This document shows, in pieces, positions 7,178 through 15,957 of a stretch of 64,000 nucleotides of DNA. Each line of letters starts with the position of its first letter. The first letter of the stretch is position 1. The notes beneath the pieces were generated by a model that ran no database searches, was not told the DNA's origin, and saw only the letters and a program-made list of their open reading frames with translations. A program made the translations under genes and the position numbers. The stretch comes from CAG-791 sp045130475 (GTDB lineage: Bacteria; Bacillota; Clostridia; Lachnospirales; Lachnospiraceae), in assembly GCA_045130475.1 (NCBI GenBank), contig JBGUPU010000040.1, positions 1-64,000 on the forward strand, read 5' to 3'.

Positions 7178-7448
7178 TGGATGATTGTGTTTCCATGTCG
7201 CTGCAAAATCTTTTCTATGCGGGACTTTCATAATCCAATGTCGGTAGAATATGAAGTTAAAACAAGAAAGATCCTGATCGCAGCACTTGGATGCCTGACG
7301 AATTGCCATATTTTTACCTGACTTTTTTAAATAATCTGTGGATTTTTTTTGTATTATACGTATGGATATATAGTAGAGTTTTGCTTAAGGCAAAATGTTC
7401 ACAGATGGGAAAAAGTAAGCGGCAGTACAGACCCTCACAGGAGTTATC
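7178..7448. other. Gene-free 270 bp before the RiPP-like gene
   Basis: AT-rich, and without the homology block that follows cassettes 1 and 2. It ends with the ribosome binding site caggag at about 7438-7443. No clear promoter pair was found. Confidence 0.4.
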
Positions 7449-7790
7449 ATGAGTAAGGCGGAACAAATTTTTGAAAGTGCGGATTTTTCTGGGGAGACAG
7501 ATTTTAAAGACAGGCTTCGGGTACAATTGTTTGATGATAATACTCCTGCTTCTTCAGAGCTCGTCGATCAAAATGCAGATCAGAAATCCGATAAGAAAGA
7601 GACATACGGACAGATCCTCAGTTTTGACGAGTTGGAGATGGTTTCAGCTGCAGGGGATAGTACATCTTACAGGAACCAGGCAGCACTAAAAACGCAAAGG
7701 AAATCAAATACTCAGCCTGGGGCTGATACAGGCACCGGGTGGGGCGTTCCTGTTCCGGGAATAGATCCGAATCCCTCAAAATCCGAATAA
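7449..7790 (+). CDS. Small acidic protein with a RiPP-leader-like segment
   Basis: A 113-residue hydrophilic protein starting five bases after caggag. It has no signal peptide or TM. Near residues 57-69 it reads ILSFDELEMVSAAGD, which resembles the conserved end of bacteriocin or RiPP leader peptides (LSxEELExVxGG). The 44 residues after it are Ser/Thr/Gln-rich and end GWGVPVPGIDPNPSKSE. No maturation enzyme or exporter is adjacent, and the final segment lacks Cys, so lanthionine chemistry would be impossible. It may be a RiPP-like substrate served in trans, or only a small regulatory protein. It faces an ECF sigma factor gene across a shared terminator. Confidence 0.5.
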   Translation: MSKAEQIFESADFSGETDFKDRLRVQLFDDNTPASSELVDQNADQKSDKKETYGQILSFDELEMVSAAGDSTSYRNQAALKTQRKSNTQPGADTGTGWGVPVPGIDPNPSKSE

Positions 7791-7796
7791 GACAGC

Positions 7797-7832
7797 AAAA
7801 ACCGCCAGTCAGCTGGCGGTTTTACTGTTTTT
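7797..7832. terminator. Bidirectional terminator between convergent genes
   Basis: The perfect stem aaaaccgccag / ctggcggtttt is flanked by T-runs on both strands. It lies between the small protein gene (plus) and the sigma factor gene (minus). Confidence 0.85.
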
Positions 7833-7856
7833 GGATAATATTTAGTCAATACTGCT

Positions 7857-8492
7857 TTAAAGGAAATCGGAGAGTTTTTTGTCTCCTTCGAGCTTTCTGC
7901 ACTTGGCAAGAAGACGTCTATGCCTTTCACTGACAGCCTTTGCATTGATCCCGAGAATCTGTCCGATCTCAGGATTTGAGAGTCCCTGAAAATAGATCAT
8001 GGCTATGAGCTCTCTCTCCTGATCATTGAGTTTTGAAAGGATCTCATATGCCTCCCGGTTGACAGGATTCATCATAACAGGATAAACATCCTCTTTGGAA
8101 GGCTCTACATACTCCGTATCCGCGTCCAGAGAAAAAACCTGGGCACGGCCGCTTTTGCGGAATTCATCAATGAGCGTATTTCTGGCAATATTGACCAGCC
8201 ATGTTTTTACAGAAGCAATGGACGGATCAAACGAATCATAGTGTTTCATTGCCTTGAGGAAAATCTCACTGACAAGATCTTCCGTGCGCTCGCGATGCAG
8301 AAGCCGGGCATAGACAAAGTTATAGATTCCTGAGAAATTCTCTTCAAAAACTTCGGAAAAATCCTTTTTTTCAGTAATGGAATCCTTATTAAATTTTCTG
8401 GGGTCAGTCTTAGGCAATTCCATTTTGGTTTGTCTGCACCTTCTCAAGTGTGAAAGTGAATCGTTCAGCAGGATCTGAGCTGTTTCAGTCAT
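7857..8492 (-). CDS. ECF-type RNA polymerase sigma factor
   Basis: Region 2 is seen at about residues 50-110 (NFSGIYNFVYARLLHRERTE and the -10 recognition helix TWLVNIARNTLIDEF). Region 4 follows at about 150-205 (LNDQERELIAMIYFQGLS and a helix-turn-helix ending VSERHRRLLAKCRKL). The 211-residue length is slightly above average because of about 25 extra N-terminal residues. No good ribosome binding site precedes the first ATG, so translation may start near MELPKTDPRK (residue 23). No anti-sigma factor is adjacent; the neighbours are the converging RiPP-like gene and a divergent phosphatase. ECF factors usually respond to envelope or oxidative signals; the signal here is unknown. Confidence 0.85.
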   Translation of the reverse strand: MTETAQILLNDSLSHLRRCRQTKMELPKTDPRKFNKDSITEKKDFSEVFEENFSGIYNFVYARLLHRERTEDLVSEIFLKAMKHYDSFDPSIASVKTWLVNIARNTLIDEFRKSGRAQVFSLDADTEYVEPSKEDVYPVMMNPVNREAYEILSKLNDQERELIAMIYFQGLSNPEIGQILGINAKAVSERHRRLLAKCRKLEGDKKLSDFL

Positions 8493-8656
8493 AGAAGACA
8501 GAACAGGGCTGTGATCAGATTTTGTAAACGCATTGGTCGAGGAATGATTGGAACATATTCTCTTTCATATTGTACATAATATTTCTTTTTTTGCCTATAT
8601 GCAGTTTTTGTATTTCATGTGAACTTTATTCATACATGCGGCCTGATGCGGCTCCC

Positions 8657-8670
8657 TCGTACATGTACGA
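8657..8670. promoter_or_regulatory. Candidate operator: perfect 14-bp palindrome
   Basis: The sequence tcgtacatgtacga is perfectly self-complementary and lies between divergently transcribed genes. Its symmetry suits a dimeric regulator. No matching regulator is adjacent, so the assignment is inference. Confidence 0.35.
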
Positions 8671-8772
8671 ATTGTAACAAAAGCCCATAACTGCAGCTGT
8701 AAAAAATGAAAAGGTTTGAAAAGAGGATTGAAAAGAACCCTAAGACAGGTGGTAGAAGCGGAAAAAAACAGC

Positions 8773-8778
8773 TATAAT
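8773..8778 (+). promoter_or_regulatory. Candidate -10 hexamer for the phosphatase gene
   Basis: A TATAAT consensus lies 51 bases upstream of the preferred start codon. No good -35 hexamer was found at 16-18 bases. Its position argues against any start codon upstream of it. Confidence 0.35.
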
Positions 8779-8829
8779 ATAGTATTGGCAAAAAAACGGA
8801 TCAGATCAATGACAGAAAGGACGTCTTTT

Positions 8830-9516
8830 TTGAAAACATTTGTGATAGGGGACATTCATGGCTGTGACACACAACTGAATTCTATTTTGAACAAGCTGCG
8901 CCCTGATCCCGGGACGGACAGACTGATCCTGCTGGGAGATCTTTTTGACCGGGGTTCCGAATCCTGGGAAGTTTTTCAGACCGTGAAGGATCTGCAGGCC
9001 GATTTTGGCGACCGCTTTGTCCTGCTGCGCGGAAACCATGAGGACTATCTTCTTTCGGACAAGCTGTCCTTTATGGAAAATATCGTCTGGGTGCGGGTCG
9101 GAAAAAATGACACGGTCAAATCTTTCAAGTACCATGGGGAGAAGATGGAAGATACGATTCCATGGCTGAAAGAGCATGTCAGCCTGTATTATAAGGACGA
9201 GAAATACCAATGCGTGCACGCAGGTGTCAAGGTTGAACCCCTTGAGGCAAATGACAAAAACACTCTGATCCATGACCATTCTATCGTTACGCGCAATATT
9301 TACCGGGGAATCCTCACGATCACCGGCCATATTGCCCTTGATTCCCCCTATTGGTTTGCAGGAGACGGCAGGACTGCGGAAGCCCTCAAATATGGCAGAC
9401 GGCGTCCCCTTCCTGAAACCGGTGTAATCTGTATCGACACCGGCTGCGGCAAGGGCGGCAAGCTTACCGCCATGGTAATAGAAGATGATCAATACGTGCT
9501 GTTCAGTTCTCTGTAG
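8830..9516 (+). CDS. Metallophosphatase of the calcineurin-like (PPP) family
   Basis: It carries the PPP-type signature in order: GDIHGC, GDLFDRG, GNHE, and later His residues (HAGV, TGHI) that coordinate the two metals. Such proteins are Ser/Thr phosphatases or diadenosine-tetraphosphatases; the substrate cannot be chosen from sequence. The TTG at 8830 (MKTFVIGDIHG) is preferred because aaagga lies eight bases upstream and a TATAAT sits further upstream. An ATG at 8809 or a TTG at 8716 would add 7 or 38 residues. It is followed by an unknown gene and an atypical regulator, possibly one operon. Confidence 0.8.
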   Translation: MKTFVIGDIHGCDTQLNSILNKLRPDPGTDRLILLGDLFDRGSESWEVFQTVKDLQADFGDRFVLLRGNHEDYLLSDKLSFMENIVWVRVGKNDTVKSFKYHGEKMEDTIPWLKEHVSLYYKDEKYQCVHAGVKVEPLEANDKNTLIHDHSIVTRNIYRGILTITGHIALDSPYWFAGDGRTAEALKYGRRRPLPETGVICIDTGCGKGGKLTAMVIEDDQYVLFSSL

Positions 9517-9581
9517 ATATAGGGAACAGAATATCGGGTGTTATTACATAAATTGTTCATTAAAAACTGGAGAGTTTCATT

Positions 9582-10076
9582 ATGGCTTATTCACTGATTG
9601 ACAGGAAATTTTATGATGCAATCATTCATTTTGAAAGATCCGAACAGGCACAGGAATACTATTATCAGGTGATGGATACAGTAATTGAACGGGATGGAGT
9701 CAGGGATACGATCCGCAACAGGATCCTGCGCGTGTATGCCATGCTGTTCTGCGAGGATGTCGGTGCCATGCGCGGAAAACCTGCCGGACCTGAAGAAGTC
9801 GAGAAGACCGCCGACCGGCTCTATCTTGGAAGCGTTGGCTTTGATCCCGACCACTGGTATCGCATGCAGTATCATTTTCCCATTATTGATGATGACAACT
9901 ACGACCGCTTTGCGGCCCTGGTCATTGCCGATCTCAAGGCCGGTCCTCTGCACGATGCGGCTGTCAATGATGCGGATATGCTCCTGGTGGGAGAGCTCGA
10001 TCCGCTTCACATGACCAGAGAGCAGCGTGAACACCAGCATTTTCGGAAGATTCACGCGAGGAGGTTAATGCAATGA
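9582..10076 (+). CDS. Unknown soluble protein, coupled to the pseudo-receiver regulator
   Basis: A 164-residue protein without signal peptide or TM and not recognised as a named family. It is rich in Asp, His, Arg and Tyr; the central part contains DPDHWYRMQYHFPIIDDDNYD and the C-terminus is basic and His-rich. The start is supported by ggagag seven bases upstream. Its TGA stop overlaps the ATG of the next gene (ATGA), so the two are very probably translated together and may act together. The pairing with a receiver-type regulator suggests a partner or sensor role, which is inference. Confidence 0.65.
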   Translation: MAYSLIDRKFYDAIIHFERSEQAQEYYYQVMDTVIERDGVRDTIRNRILRVYAMLFCEDVGAMRGKPAGPEEVEKTADRLYLGSVGFDPDHWYRMQYHFPIIDDDNYDRFAALVIADLKAGPLHDAAVNDADMLLVGELDPLHMTREQREHQHFRKIHARRLMQ

Positions 10077-10882
10077 GGATTCTCCTTGTAGATACGGATA
10101 AAAAGATATTGGAAAAGACAAAAGAGCATGTTTCTTCCCTCCTTCCGAACGCGGAAATTCTGAGCCATGAGAGCAGCCTCACTGCACTCGCTGCAGCGAG
10201 AAAGAAAAAGATTGACATTGCTTTTCTGGAAACGGAAATGCCCGAAATGGACGGTCTGCTGCTGGGAAGATACCTCAGGGACATCAACCCCCAGATCAAC
10301 CTGATCTACCAGACGGAGAAAGCTGAGCATGGATATGATGCCTTCAGGCTCCATGCCAGCGGATACATTCTCAAGCCTGCAGAAGCCGACCGTATGAAGG
10401 AGGAACTTGATGATCTCCGCCATCCGGTCGGAAAAAACAGACATAAGCGAGTCTTCGCTCAGACCTTCGGAAATTTTGAGTTTTTCGTCGATGGAAAACC
10501 TGTCGCATTCAAATATTCCCGAACGAAAGAAGTCGTAGCACTCCTCATCAACAACCGCGGAGCCCAGACCACCAACGGTGAGATCATTGCCTGTTTATGG
10601 GAAGATGACGGTGATCCCGAGAAGAAGGGGTCCTACCTCAGTAATCTCCGCCAGGATCTGCAGAATACCATGACCCGCCTCAGGCTGACCGGCATCATCC
10701 TGAAGCAGCGGGGCAGTATGGCGATTGCGACGGATGCCATTGAGTGTGACCTCTACGACTGGCTGGAAAAGAAAAAGAAATCCCGCTACTCCTACATGGG
10801 TGACTATATGAACCAGTACAGCTGGGCTGAACTTGTCCACGCCGAACTGGATGAGATCAGCTACGCCATGGAGGAGGAATGA
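10073..10882 (+). CDS. Atypical response regulator: pseudo-receiver plus SARP-like winged helix
   Basis: Residues 1-120 form a CheY-like receiver (MRILLVDTDKK, then IDIAFLETEMPEMDG, then GYILKPAE). At the position normally holding the phosphorylated Asp there is Glu53 (LE-TE-MP instead of LD-xx-MP). The conserved Lys is kept, but the N-terminal acidic pair is reduced. Residues about 145-235 are a trans-regulatory C / SARP-like DNA-binding domain (FGNFEFFVDGKPVAFKYSRT). Glu at this site often mimics phosphorylation, so the protein may be locked active or use another signal. No histidine kinase is adjacent. It overlaps the preceding gene by four bases. Confidence 0.75.
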   Translation: MRILLVDTDKKILEKTKEHVSSLLPNAEILSHESSLTALAAARKKKIDIAFLETEMPEMDGLLLGRYLRDINPQINLIYQTEKAEHGYDAFRLHASGYILKPAEADRMKEELDDLRHPVGKNRHKRVFAQTFGNFEFFVDGKPVAFKYSRTKEVVALLINNRGAQTTNGEIIACLWEDDGDPEKKGSYLSNLRQDLQNTMTRLRLTGIILKQRGSMAIATDAIECDLYDWLEKKKKSRYSYMGDYMNQYSWAELVHAELDEISYAMEEE

Positions 10883-10915
10883 GTCAAGGGGACGGTTCTG
10901 TCTGACTCATTTTTC
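10879..10915 (+). terminator. Terminator overlapping the regulator stop codon
   Basis: The stem atgagtca / tgactcat surrounds a G-rich loop and is followed by ttttt. The left arm includes the TGA stop codon of the regulator gene, so termination and the last codons overlap. Confidence 0.7.
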
Positions 10916-11002
10916 GGATCCTTTTTATCTACTATTTATTTATATACTTATTTATATACATATTTTTCGACAGATATTTTTAGAAGGAGAAAGTAACCCG
11001 AT

Positions 11003-14000
11003 ATGGAATTGACCCATGATACTTCAGTTACCTCTGACACCCAGGCCGGGATCGAGGCCCTTCCTGCATATGAGGTTATTTCACATGAGTTCCTGCCGGA
11101 TGTCGACAGCGACAGCTGGCTGCTCAGGCACAAAAAAACGGGTGCTCGCGTGGCGCTGCTCCCCAAAAATGACAATAACAAGGTTTTTTATATTGCCTTC
11201 CGCACTCCTCCCGAAGATTCCACCGGCGTAGCTCACATTATTGAGCACACCGTACTGTGCGGGTCGAGGGACTTTCCTGTCAAGGATCCTTTTATTGAGC
11301 TTGCTAAAGGTTCGCTGAACACCTTCCTCAACGCCATGACCTATCCGGACAAAACAGTTTATCCGGTTGCAAGCTGCAATGAAAAGGATTTCAAAAACCT
11401 CATGCATGTCTACCTGGATGCGGTTTTTTATCCCAATATTTATAAAGAACAGAATATTTTCCGCCAGGAGGGCTGGCATTACGAAGCGGACAGCGCAGAC
11501 AGTGAGATCACGGTCAACGGTGTAGTCTACAATGAGATGAAGGGCGCCCTTTCCCAGGCGGATGACATTCTGGGACGGGAGATCAATGCGGTACTGTACC
11601 CGCATACACCCTATCAGCATGAATCCGGCGGCGACCCGGTCAATATTCCCGATCTGACCTATGACTACTATCTGGATTTTCACCGACGCTATTATCATCC
11701 TTCCAATAGTTATATCTATCTTTACGGTGATATGGATATGGCAGAGCGTCTGACCTGGATCGATGAACACTACCTGTCCCATTTTGACCGGCTCGAAATA
11801 GATTCCTCGATCCCTGCGGAGCCTGCTTTTGATGCGCCCATTGAGGCACACTGCACATATTCGATCCTTCCTGAAGAGGATCCCGCGGGCAAATCCTATC
11901 TGTCATGGAACCTGGCCGTTCTTCCCGACAGCCTGGATGCAGGACGCATTGTTGCCCTCAAGATCCTCAACTATGCCCTCTGCGATGCTGAGGGCGCACC
12001 TGTGCGAAAAGCCCTGCGGGACAAGGGACTGGGGGAAGATGTCTATACCATGTTTGAGTCCGGCATCCGCCAGCCTTTTTATTCGATAGTCTCAAAATAC
12101 ACGGATCCGGCTCGTAAGGACGAATTCGTGAGCACAATAAGAGAGACGCTTGAAAAAATCGCGGAAGAGGGGATTAATTCCCGTGCTCTTGAGGCCGGCA
12201 TCAACCTCTATGAATTCCGTTATCGTGAGGCGGATTACGGTTCTTACTCCAAGGGTCTGGTCTATGGCCTGAACGCCCTTGATTCATGGCTTTACGATGA
12301 CTCCAAACCTTTCATTGGTCTGGGGATCGGAGAATATTTTGACTATCTCCGCCAGCAGAAGGACAAAGGATTTTTTGAAAAACTCATCAGAGAGTGCTTT
12401 TTGGACAACCCGCACTGCGCAGTTGTTGTCCTGGACCCTGAACAGGGGCTTTCCGACCGCCTCGATGAAGAAATGCGGGCGCGCATGAAGTCCTATGCGG
12501 ACAGCCTCACACGTGAGCAGAGACAGAAGATCGTCGATGAACTCGCTGCTCTTCGGGCATGGCAGCAATCTGAGGATTCTGAAGAAGATAAGAAAAAGAT
12601 TCCCATGCTGCGCCGTGAGGACCTGACAAGGAAGGCTGTGCCCCTCCTCAATAAGGTCCGGGTGCTGCCCGTCGCCGGAAACGGCTCCCAGGCAGAGGAT
12701 ATAAAGATCACAGCAGTGACCCATCCTCAGTTTACCAACAGGATCGACTATCTGACCTTTTTGTTTGATATCCGAGATCTTCCGGAAAAATATATCCGCC
12801 GCCTCGGCATTTTCAAGACCCTCTTCAGTGTCCTGGATACCGAATCCTACAGCTATGCAGCTCTAGGCCACGAGATCAATATCTCCACCGGCGGTATCGG
12901 CGGGGTTGTGAGCGGCTACAACTGGTACGGGCCTGAGGAATCCGCACCTGAACACGGCTATCGCCTCACTTTTGAAGTCAGCGTCAAAACTCTGCACAAG
13001 AACCTCAGGGAAGCCCTGAATCTGATCCGTGAGATCCTCATGACCACCAATTACCACATGCCTGAGCGCATCCTGGAAGTGCTGGAAGAAGAACGTGCCG
13101 GCATGCGCGCGGGAATGGCCTCTGCAGGACATGCCACCGCAGCCCAGCGTTCCATGTCTTATCTCACCCAGGCAGGTGTGATCATGGATATGGTCTCCGG
13201 TCTTGAAGCATACAGGACCCTGGATCAGACCTGTAAAGCGGCTGATCAGATAGAAGACCTGTGCAGCCTCCTTCAGGAGATGGCCTCTGTGATCTTCCGG
13301 ACAGACAATCTGACCTTCGACTGCACTGCCTGCCAGGAAGACATCCCGGAGATCCTTGAAGCTGTCAAGGAGCTTGCAGGACAGTTCAATCCCCCTATGC
13401 AGACAGAGCCCGAAATATTCAATCCGGTCCCTGTCAGGAGAAGAGAGGGCCTTACCACGGCGGGACAGGTACAGTTCGTATGCTGTGCCGGCCGTTATGC
13501 CGCTCCTGAACGCCCCAGTACAGGTGCCTTCCGCGTACTGCGCGTACTGCTCGGCTATGAATATCTATGGAACCGGGTTCGCGTTGAAGGCGGTGCCTAT
13601 GGCTGCATGAGCAGCTTCACCCGGGAGGGCAATGCATTCCTTGTTTCCTATAGGGATCCCCATCTGCGCAGGACGATCGAGACTTTCAGGAACACGGCGG
13701 ACTTCCTCAGAAGCTTTGACGCCGACGAACGCACCATGACCAAATATATCATAGGAGCCGTGAGCGGACTGGACCAGCCCATGACGCCTTTCGTCTATGG
13801 ACGGTACTCCCTCAGTTCCTACCTCACCGGTCTCACCGATGAGATGCTGCAGAAGGAACGCGACCAGGTCCTGGATGCAGGACCTGAGGACATCCGGGCT
13901 CTTGCAGATTATCTTGACGCTGTTATGGACTGCAATTGCCTCTGTGTCGTCGGCAGTGATGCCAAACTCAGAGACAATGCAGATCTCTTTGAAGAGATCA

Positions 14001-14014
14001 GCAAGCTCGTGTGA
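11003..14014 (+). CDS. M16C zinc metalloprotease (presequence protease / Cym1 type)
   Basis: The inverted zinc motif HIIEH (His78, Glu81, His82) is followed by a downstream Glu region (VYNEMKGAL), typical of the insulinase superfamily. The 1003-residue length and the double M16 fold with a linker match the PreP-like M16C subfamily, which degrades oligopeptides inside a closed chamber. There is no signal peptide, so it should be cytoplasmic. A ribosome binding site (aaggag) is about 13 bases upstream. A preceding terminator makes it the first gene of a unit with era and recO. The AT-rich leader has two copies of ttatttatatac. Confidence 0.88.
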   Translation: MELTHDTSVTSDTQAGIEALPAYEVISHEFLPDVDSDSWLLRHKKTGARVALLPKNDNNKVFYIAFRTPPEDSTGVAHIIEHTVLCGSRDFPVKDPFIELAKGSLNTFLNAMTYPDKTVYPVASCNEKDFKNLMHVYLDAVFYPNIYKEQNIFRQEGWHYEADSADSEITVNGVVYNEMKGALSQADDILGREINAVLYPHTPYQHESGGDPVNIPDLTYDYYLDFHRRYYHPSNSYIYLYGDMDMAERLTWIDEHYLSHFDRLEIDSSIPAEPAFDAPIEAHCTYSILPEEDPAGKSYLSWNLAVLPDSLDAGRIVALKILNYALCDAEGAPVRKALRDKGLGEDVYTMFESGIRQPFYSIVSKYTDPARKDEFVSTIRETLEKIAEEGINSRALEAGINLYEFRYREADYGSYSKGLVYGLNALDSWLYDDSKPFIGLGIGEYFDYLRQQKDKGFFEKLIRECFLDNPHCAVVVLDPEQGLSDRLDEEMRARMKSYADSLTREQRQKIVDELAALRAWQQSEDSEEDKKKIPMLRREDLTRKAVPLLNKVRVLPVAGNGSQAEDIKITAVTHPQFTNRIDYLTFLFDIRDLPEKYIRRLGIFKTLFSVLDTESYSYAALGHEINISTGGIGGVVSGYNWYGPEESAPEHGYRLTFEVSVKTLHKNLREALNLIREILMTTNYHMPERILEVLEEERAGMRAGMASAGHATAAQRSMSYLTQAGVIMDMVSGLEAYRTLDQTCKAADQIEDLCSLLQEMASVIFRTDNLTFDCTACQEDIPEILEAVKELAGQFNPPMQTEPEIFNPVPVRRREGLTTAGQVQFVCCAGRYAAPERPSTGAFRVLRVLLGYEYLWNRVRVEGGAYGCMSSFTREGNAFLVSYRDPHLRRTIETFRNTADFLRSFDADERTMTKYIIGAVSGLDQPMTPFVYGRYSLSSYLTGLTDEMLQKERDQVLDAGPEDIRALADYLDAVMDCNCLCVVGSDAKLRDNADLFEEISKLV

Positions 14015-14034
14015 TTTGCCGGGCGGAACAAACG

Positions 14035-14070
14035 GGAGAAACGGGACTGTTCCGACTGTCCCGTTTCTCC
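14035..14070. other. 13-bp perfect intergenic hairpin
   Basis: The arms ggagaaacgggac and gtcccgtttctcc are exactly complementary, with a ten-base loop. No T-run follows, so it is either a transcript-stabilising or processing hairpin or a weak terminator between the protease gene and era. Confidence 0.55.
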
Positions 14071-14154
14071 GGGACACCTGAGCCTGCCCGGAGATCGTCC
14101 TCATATGGTCCTTGGAGAAGGTGTCAGAAGTAACATGTTTAAGAAAGGATAAAA

Positions 14155-15213
14155 ATGACAGATAAGACTTCCTTTGAAGTAAATGACGCATTTGAAAGCA
14201 ATGAAACCATGAATAATGATATAGACTCCGCAGCAACAGTCGGAACGGCAGATCCTGCTTCTGCAGAAGACAGCACTGCCCCTGCAGAAGAGAGTACTGT
14301 GCCTGCTGTTAAAAAAGCCGGCTTTGCAACGATCATCGGCCGGCCCAATGTGGGAAAATCCACGCTGATGAACCGCATGATCGGGCAGAAGATCGCTATT
14401 ACATCCTATAAACCGCAGACGACAAGAACGAAGATCCGCACCATCTATACCGGGGACGAAGGGCAGATCGTTTTCCTGGATACTCCCGGTATCCACGAGA
14501 GCCGGACAAAGCTCGGCGCCTACATGGTCAAGGCTGCCAAAGGAACCCTTAAGGAAGTGGATGTGATCCTCTGGCTTGTGGAGCCCCGTCAGAAGCTTTC
14601 AGATGAGGACAAGGCGATCATTGAACTTTTAAAGGAAGTCAAGACACCTGTCATTGTGATCATCAACAAGATTGATAAAGTCAAAAAGGCAGAGATCCTT
14701 CCCGTGATCGATCTGTACGCGCATGAAGGTGTTTTTCATGAGATCATTCCGGTCAGCGCCCGCACAGGGGACGGTGTCGATCAGCTGATGAAGGATATTT
14801 TTGACCTGCTGCCTGTCGGCGAACCTTTTTATGATGAAGACATGGTCACGACCCAGACAGAGCGCGAGATCGCCGGGGAGATCGTCCGCGAGAAAGCCCT
14901 GCGCCTGCTGCAGGAAGAGGTTCCTCACGGCATCGCGGTCTCCATCGAGTCCATGAAAATGCGCTCCCGCAAGGGCAGGGGAGAGATCTGCGATATCGAT
15001 GCATCCATCGTCTGCGAGCGCGAGGGACATAAACGCATCGTCATCGGAAAGGGCGGAGAGATGCTGCGCAGGATCGGTACGGACGCACGGAAGGATATTG
15101 AAAATATGCTGCAGTGCCAGGTCAATCTCAAGCTCTGGGTAAAGGTGCGCCGTGACTGGAAGGACGATGACACACAGATGCGGTCCTTCGGCTATGATGA
15201 GAGAAAACTCTGA
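14155..15213 (+). CDS. era: GTPase Era with an acidic N-terminal extension
   Basis: A Ras-like GTPase domain (GRPNVGKST, DTPGIHE, NKIDK) is followed by a C-terminal KH domain (KRIVIGKGGEMLRRIG). Era binds the 3' end of 16S rRNA and helps 30S maturation. The first 55 residues are an Asp/Glu/Ala/Ser/Thr-rich, probably disordered extension that typical Era proteins of about 300 residues lack. Start support is aaagga five bases upstream. An M16C protease gene precedes and recO follows, the latter a common era neighbour. Confidence 0.95.
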   Translation: MTDKTSFEVNDAFESNETMNNDIDSAATVGTADPASAEDSTAPAEESTVPAVKKAGFATIIGRPNVGKSTLMNRMIGQKIAITSYKPQTTRTKIRTIYTGDEGQIVFLDTPGIHESRTKLGAYMVKAAKGTLKEVDVILWLVEPRQKLSDEDKAIIELLKEVKTPVIVIINKIDKVKKAEILPVIDLYAHEGVFHEIIPVSARTGDGVDQLMKDIFDLLPVGEPFYDEDMVTTQTEREIAGEIVREKALRLLQEEVPHGIAVSIESMKMRSRKGRGEICDIDASIVCEREGHKRIVIGKGGEMLRRIGTDARKDIENMLQCQVNLKLWVKVRRDWKDDDTQMRSFGYDERKL

Positions 15214-15288
15214 TCCGGAATGATCAGAAACAGATGGGAAAAAGGAAAAACACGTTCAGTGTGTCAGGTTATTAAAAAACGTTGAGCT

Positions 15289-15945
15289 ATGAATGATGAT
15301 CTTTTAGGCCTCACGGCGCTGGTCCTGGGGAGTACGCCGATCGGCGAATATGACCGCAGAGTCGTCCTGCTGACGCGGGAGAGAGGGAAGATTTCCTGCT
15401 TTGCACGCGGAGCCAGGCGCCCCGGAAGCGCCTTTATGGCGGCTTCCCTGCCCTTCTGCTTCGGTACCTATCGGATCAGGGAAGGCCGCAGCTCCAATGT
15501 TCTGGTGGAGGCAAAGATACAGACTTTTTTTGAAAAGCTCCGGGAAGATATGGAGGCGACTTTATACGCCTCCTATTTTACGGAAATCCTCAGATTTATC
15601 ACCCGGGAAAACAACGATGAAGCAGCGCTTCTCCTTCTGGTCTACCAGTCCTTCAAGGCGCTCGAGTCGGGGCGGATTCCCCGCCGCCTGATCCGCGCTG
15701 TCTTCGAGATCCGTACGCTGATCATCGAAGGAGAGTTTCTGCCCCCGCGGGAAGCGGACGGCTTCTCGCCGGCAGCCCTGCAGGCTGTAAACCACATCCT
15801 CCGCTCCCCGCTCAAAACGCTTTACACCTTCGCTGTAAACGAATCCGTCCTCATGGAGCTGGAACACATCGCGGCTGTTTCCATGGAGCGTAGCCTGGGT
15901 CACAAGTTCGAGAGCCTGGAGATCCTGAAAACCATATTGAGCTGA
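15289..15945 (+). CDS. recO: DNA repair protein RecO
   Basis: The N-terminal OB fold begins LTALVLGSTPIGEYDRRVVLLT and contains the usual GKISCFARGARRP motif. A helical C-terminal domain follows. RecO anneals single strands and loads RecA with RecR in the RecFOR pathway. At 218 residues it is a little shorter than average, and the C-terminal Cys motif found in many RecO proteins is absent. The ribosome binding site is weak, suggesting translation depends on the upstream era message. Confidence 0.9.
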   Translation: MNDDLLGLTALVLGSTPIGEYDRRVVLLTRERGKISCFARGARRPGSAFMAASLPFCFGTYRIREGRSSNVLVEAKIQTFFEKLREDMEATLYASYFTEILRFITRENNDEAALLLLVYQSFKALESGRIPRRLIRAVFEIRTLIIEGEFLPPREADGFSPAALQAVNHILRSPLKTLYTFAVNESVLMELEHIAAVSMERSLGHKFESLEILKTILS

Positions 15946-15957
15946 TGAGTTAGCTGC

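Larger units (their letters stand above)
8493..8829. other. Divergent intergenic region with a 14-bp palindrome
   Basis: The region separates the sigma factor and phosphatase genes. It contains a perfect palindrome at 8657-8670 and a TATAAT at 8773-8778. In-frame TTG/ATG codons exist from 8716 on for the downstream gene but lack ribosome binding sites. Confidence 0.5.
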
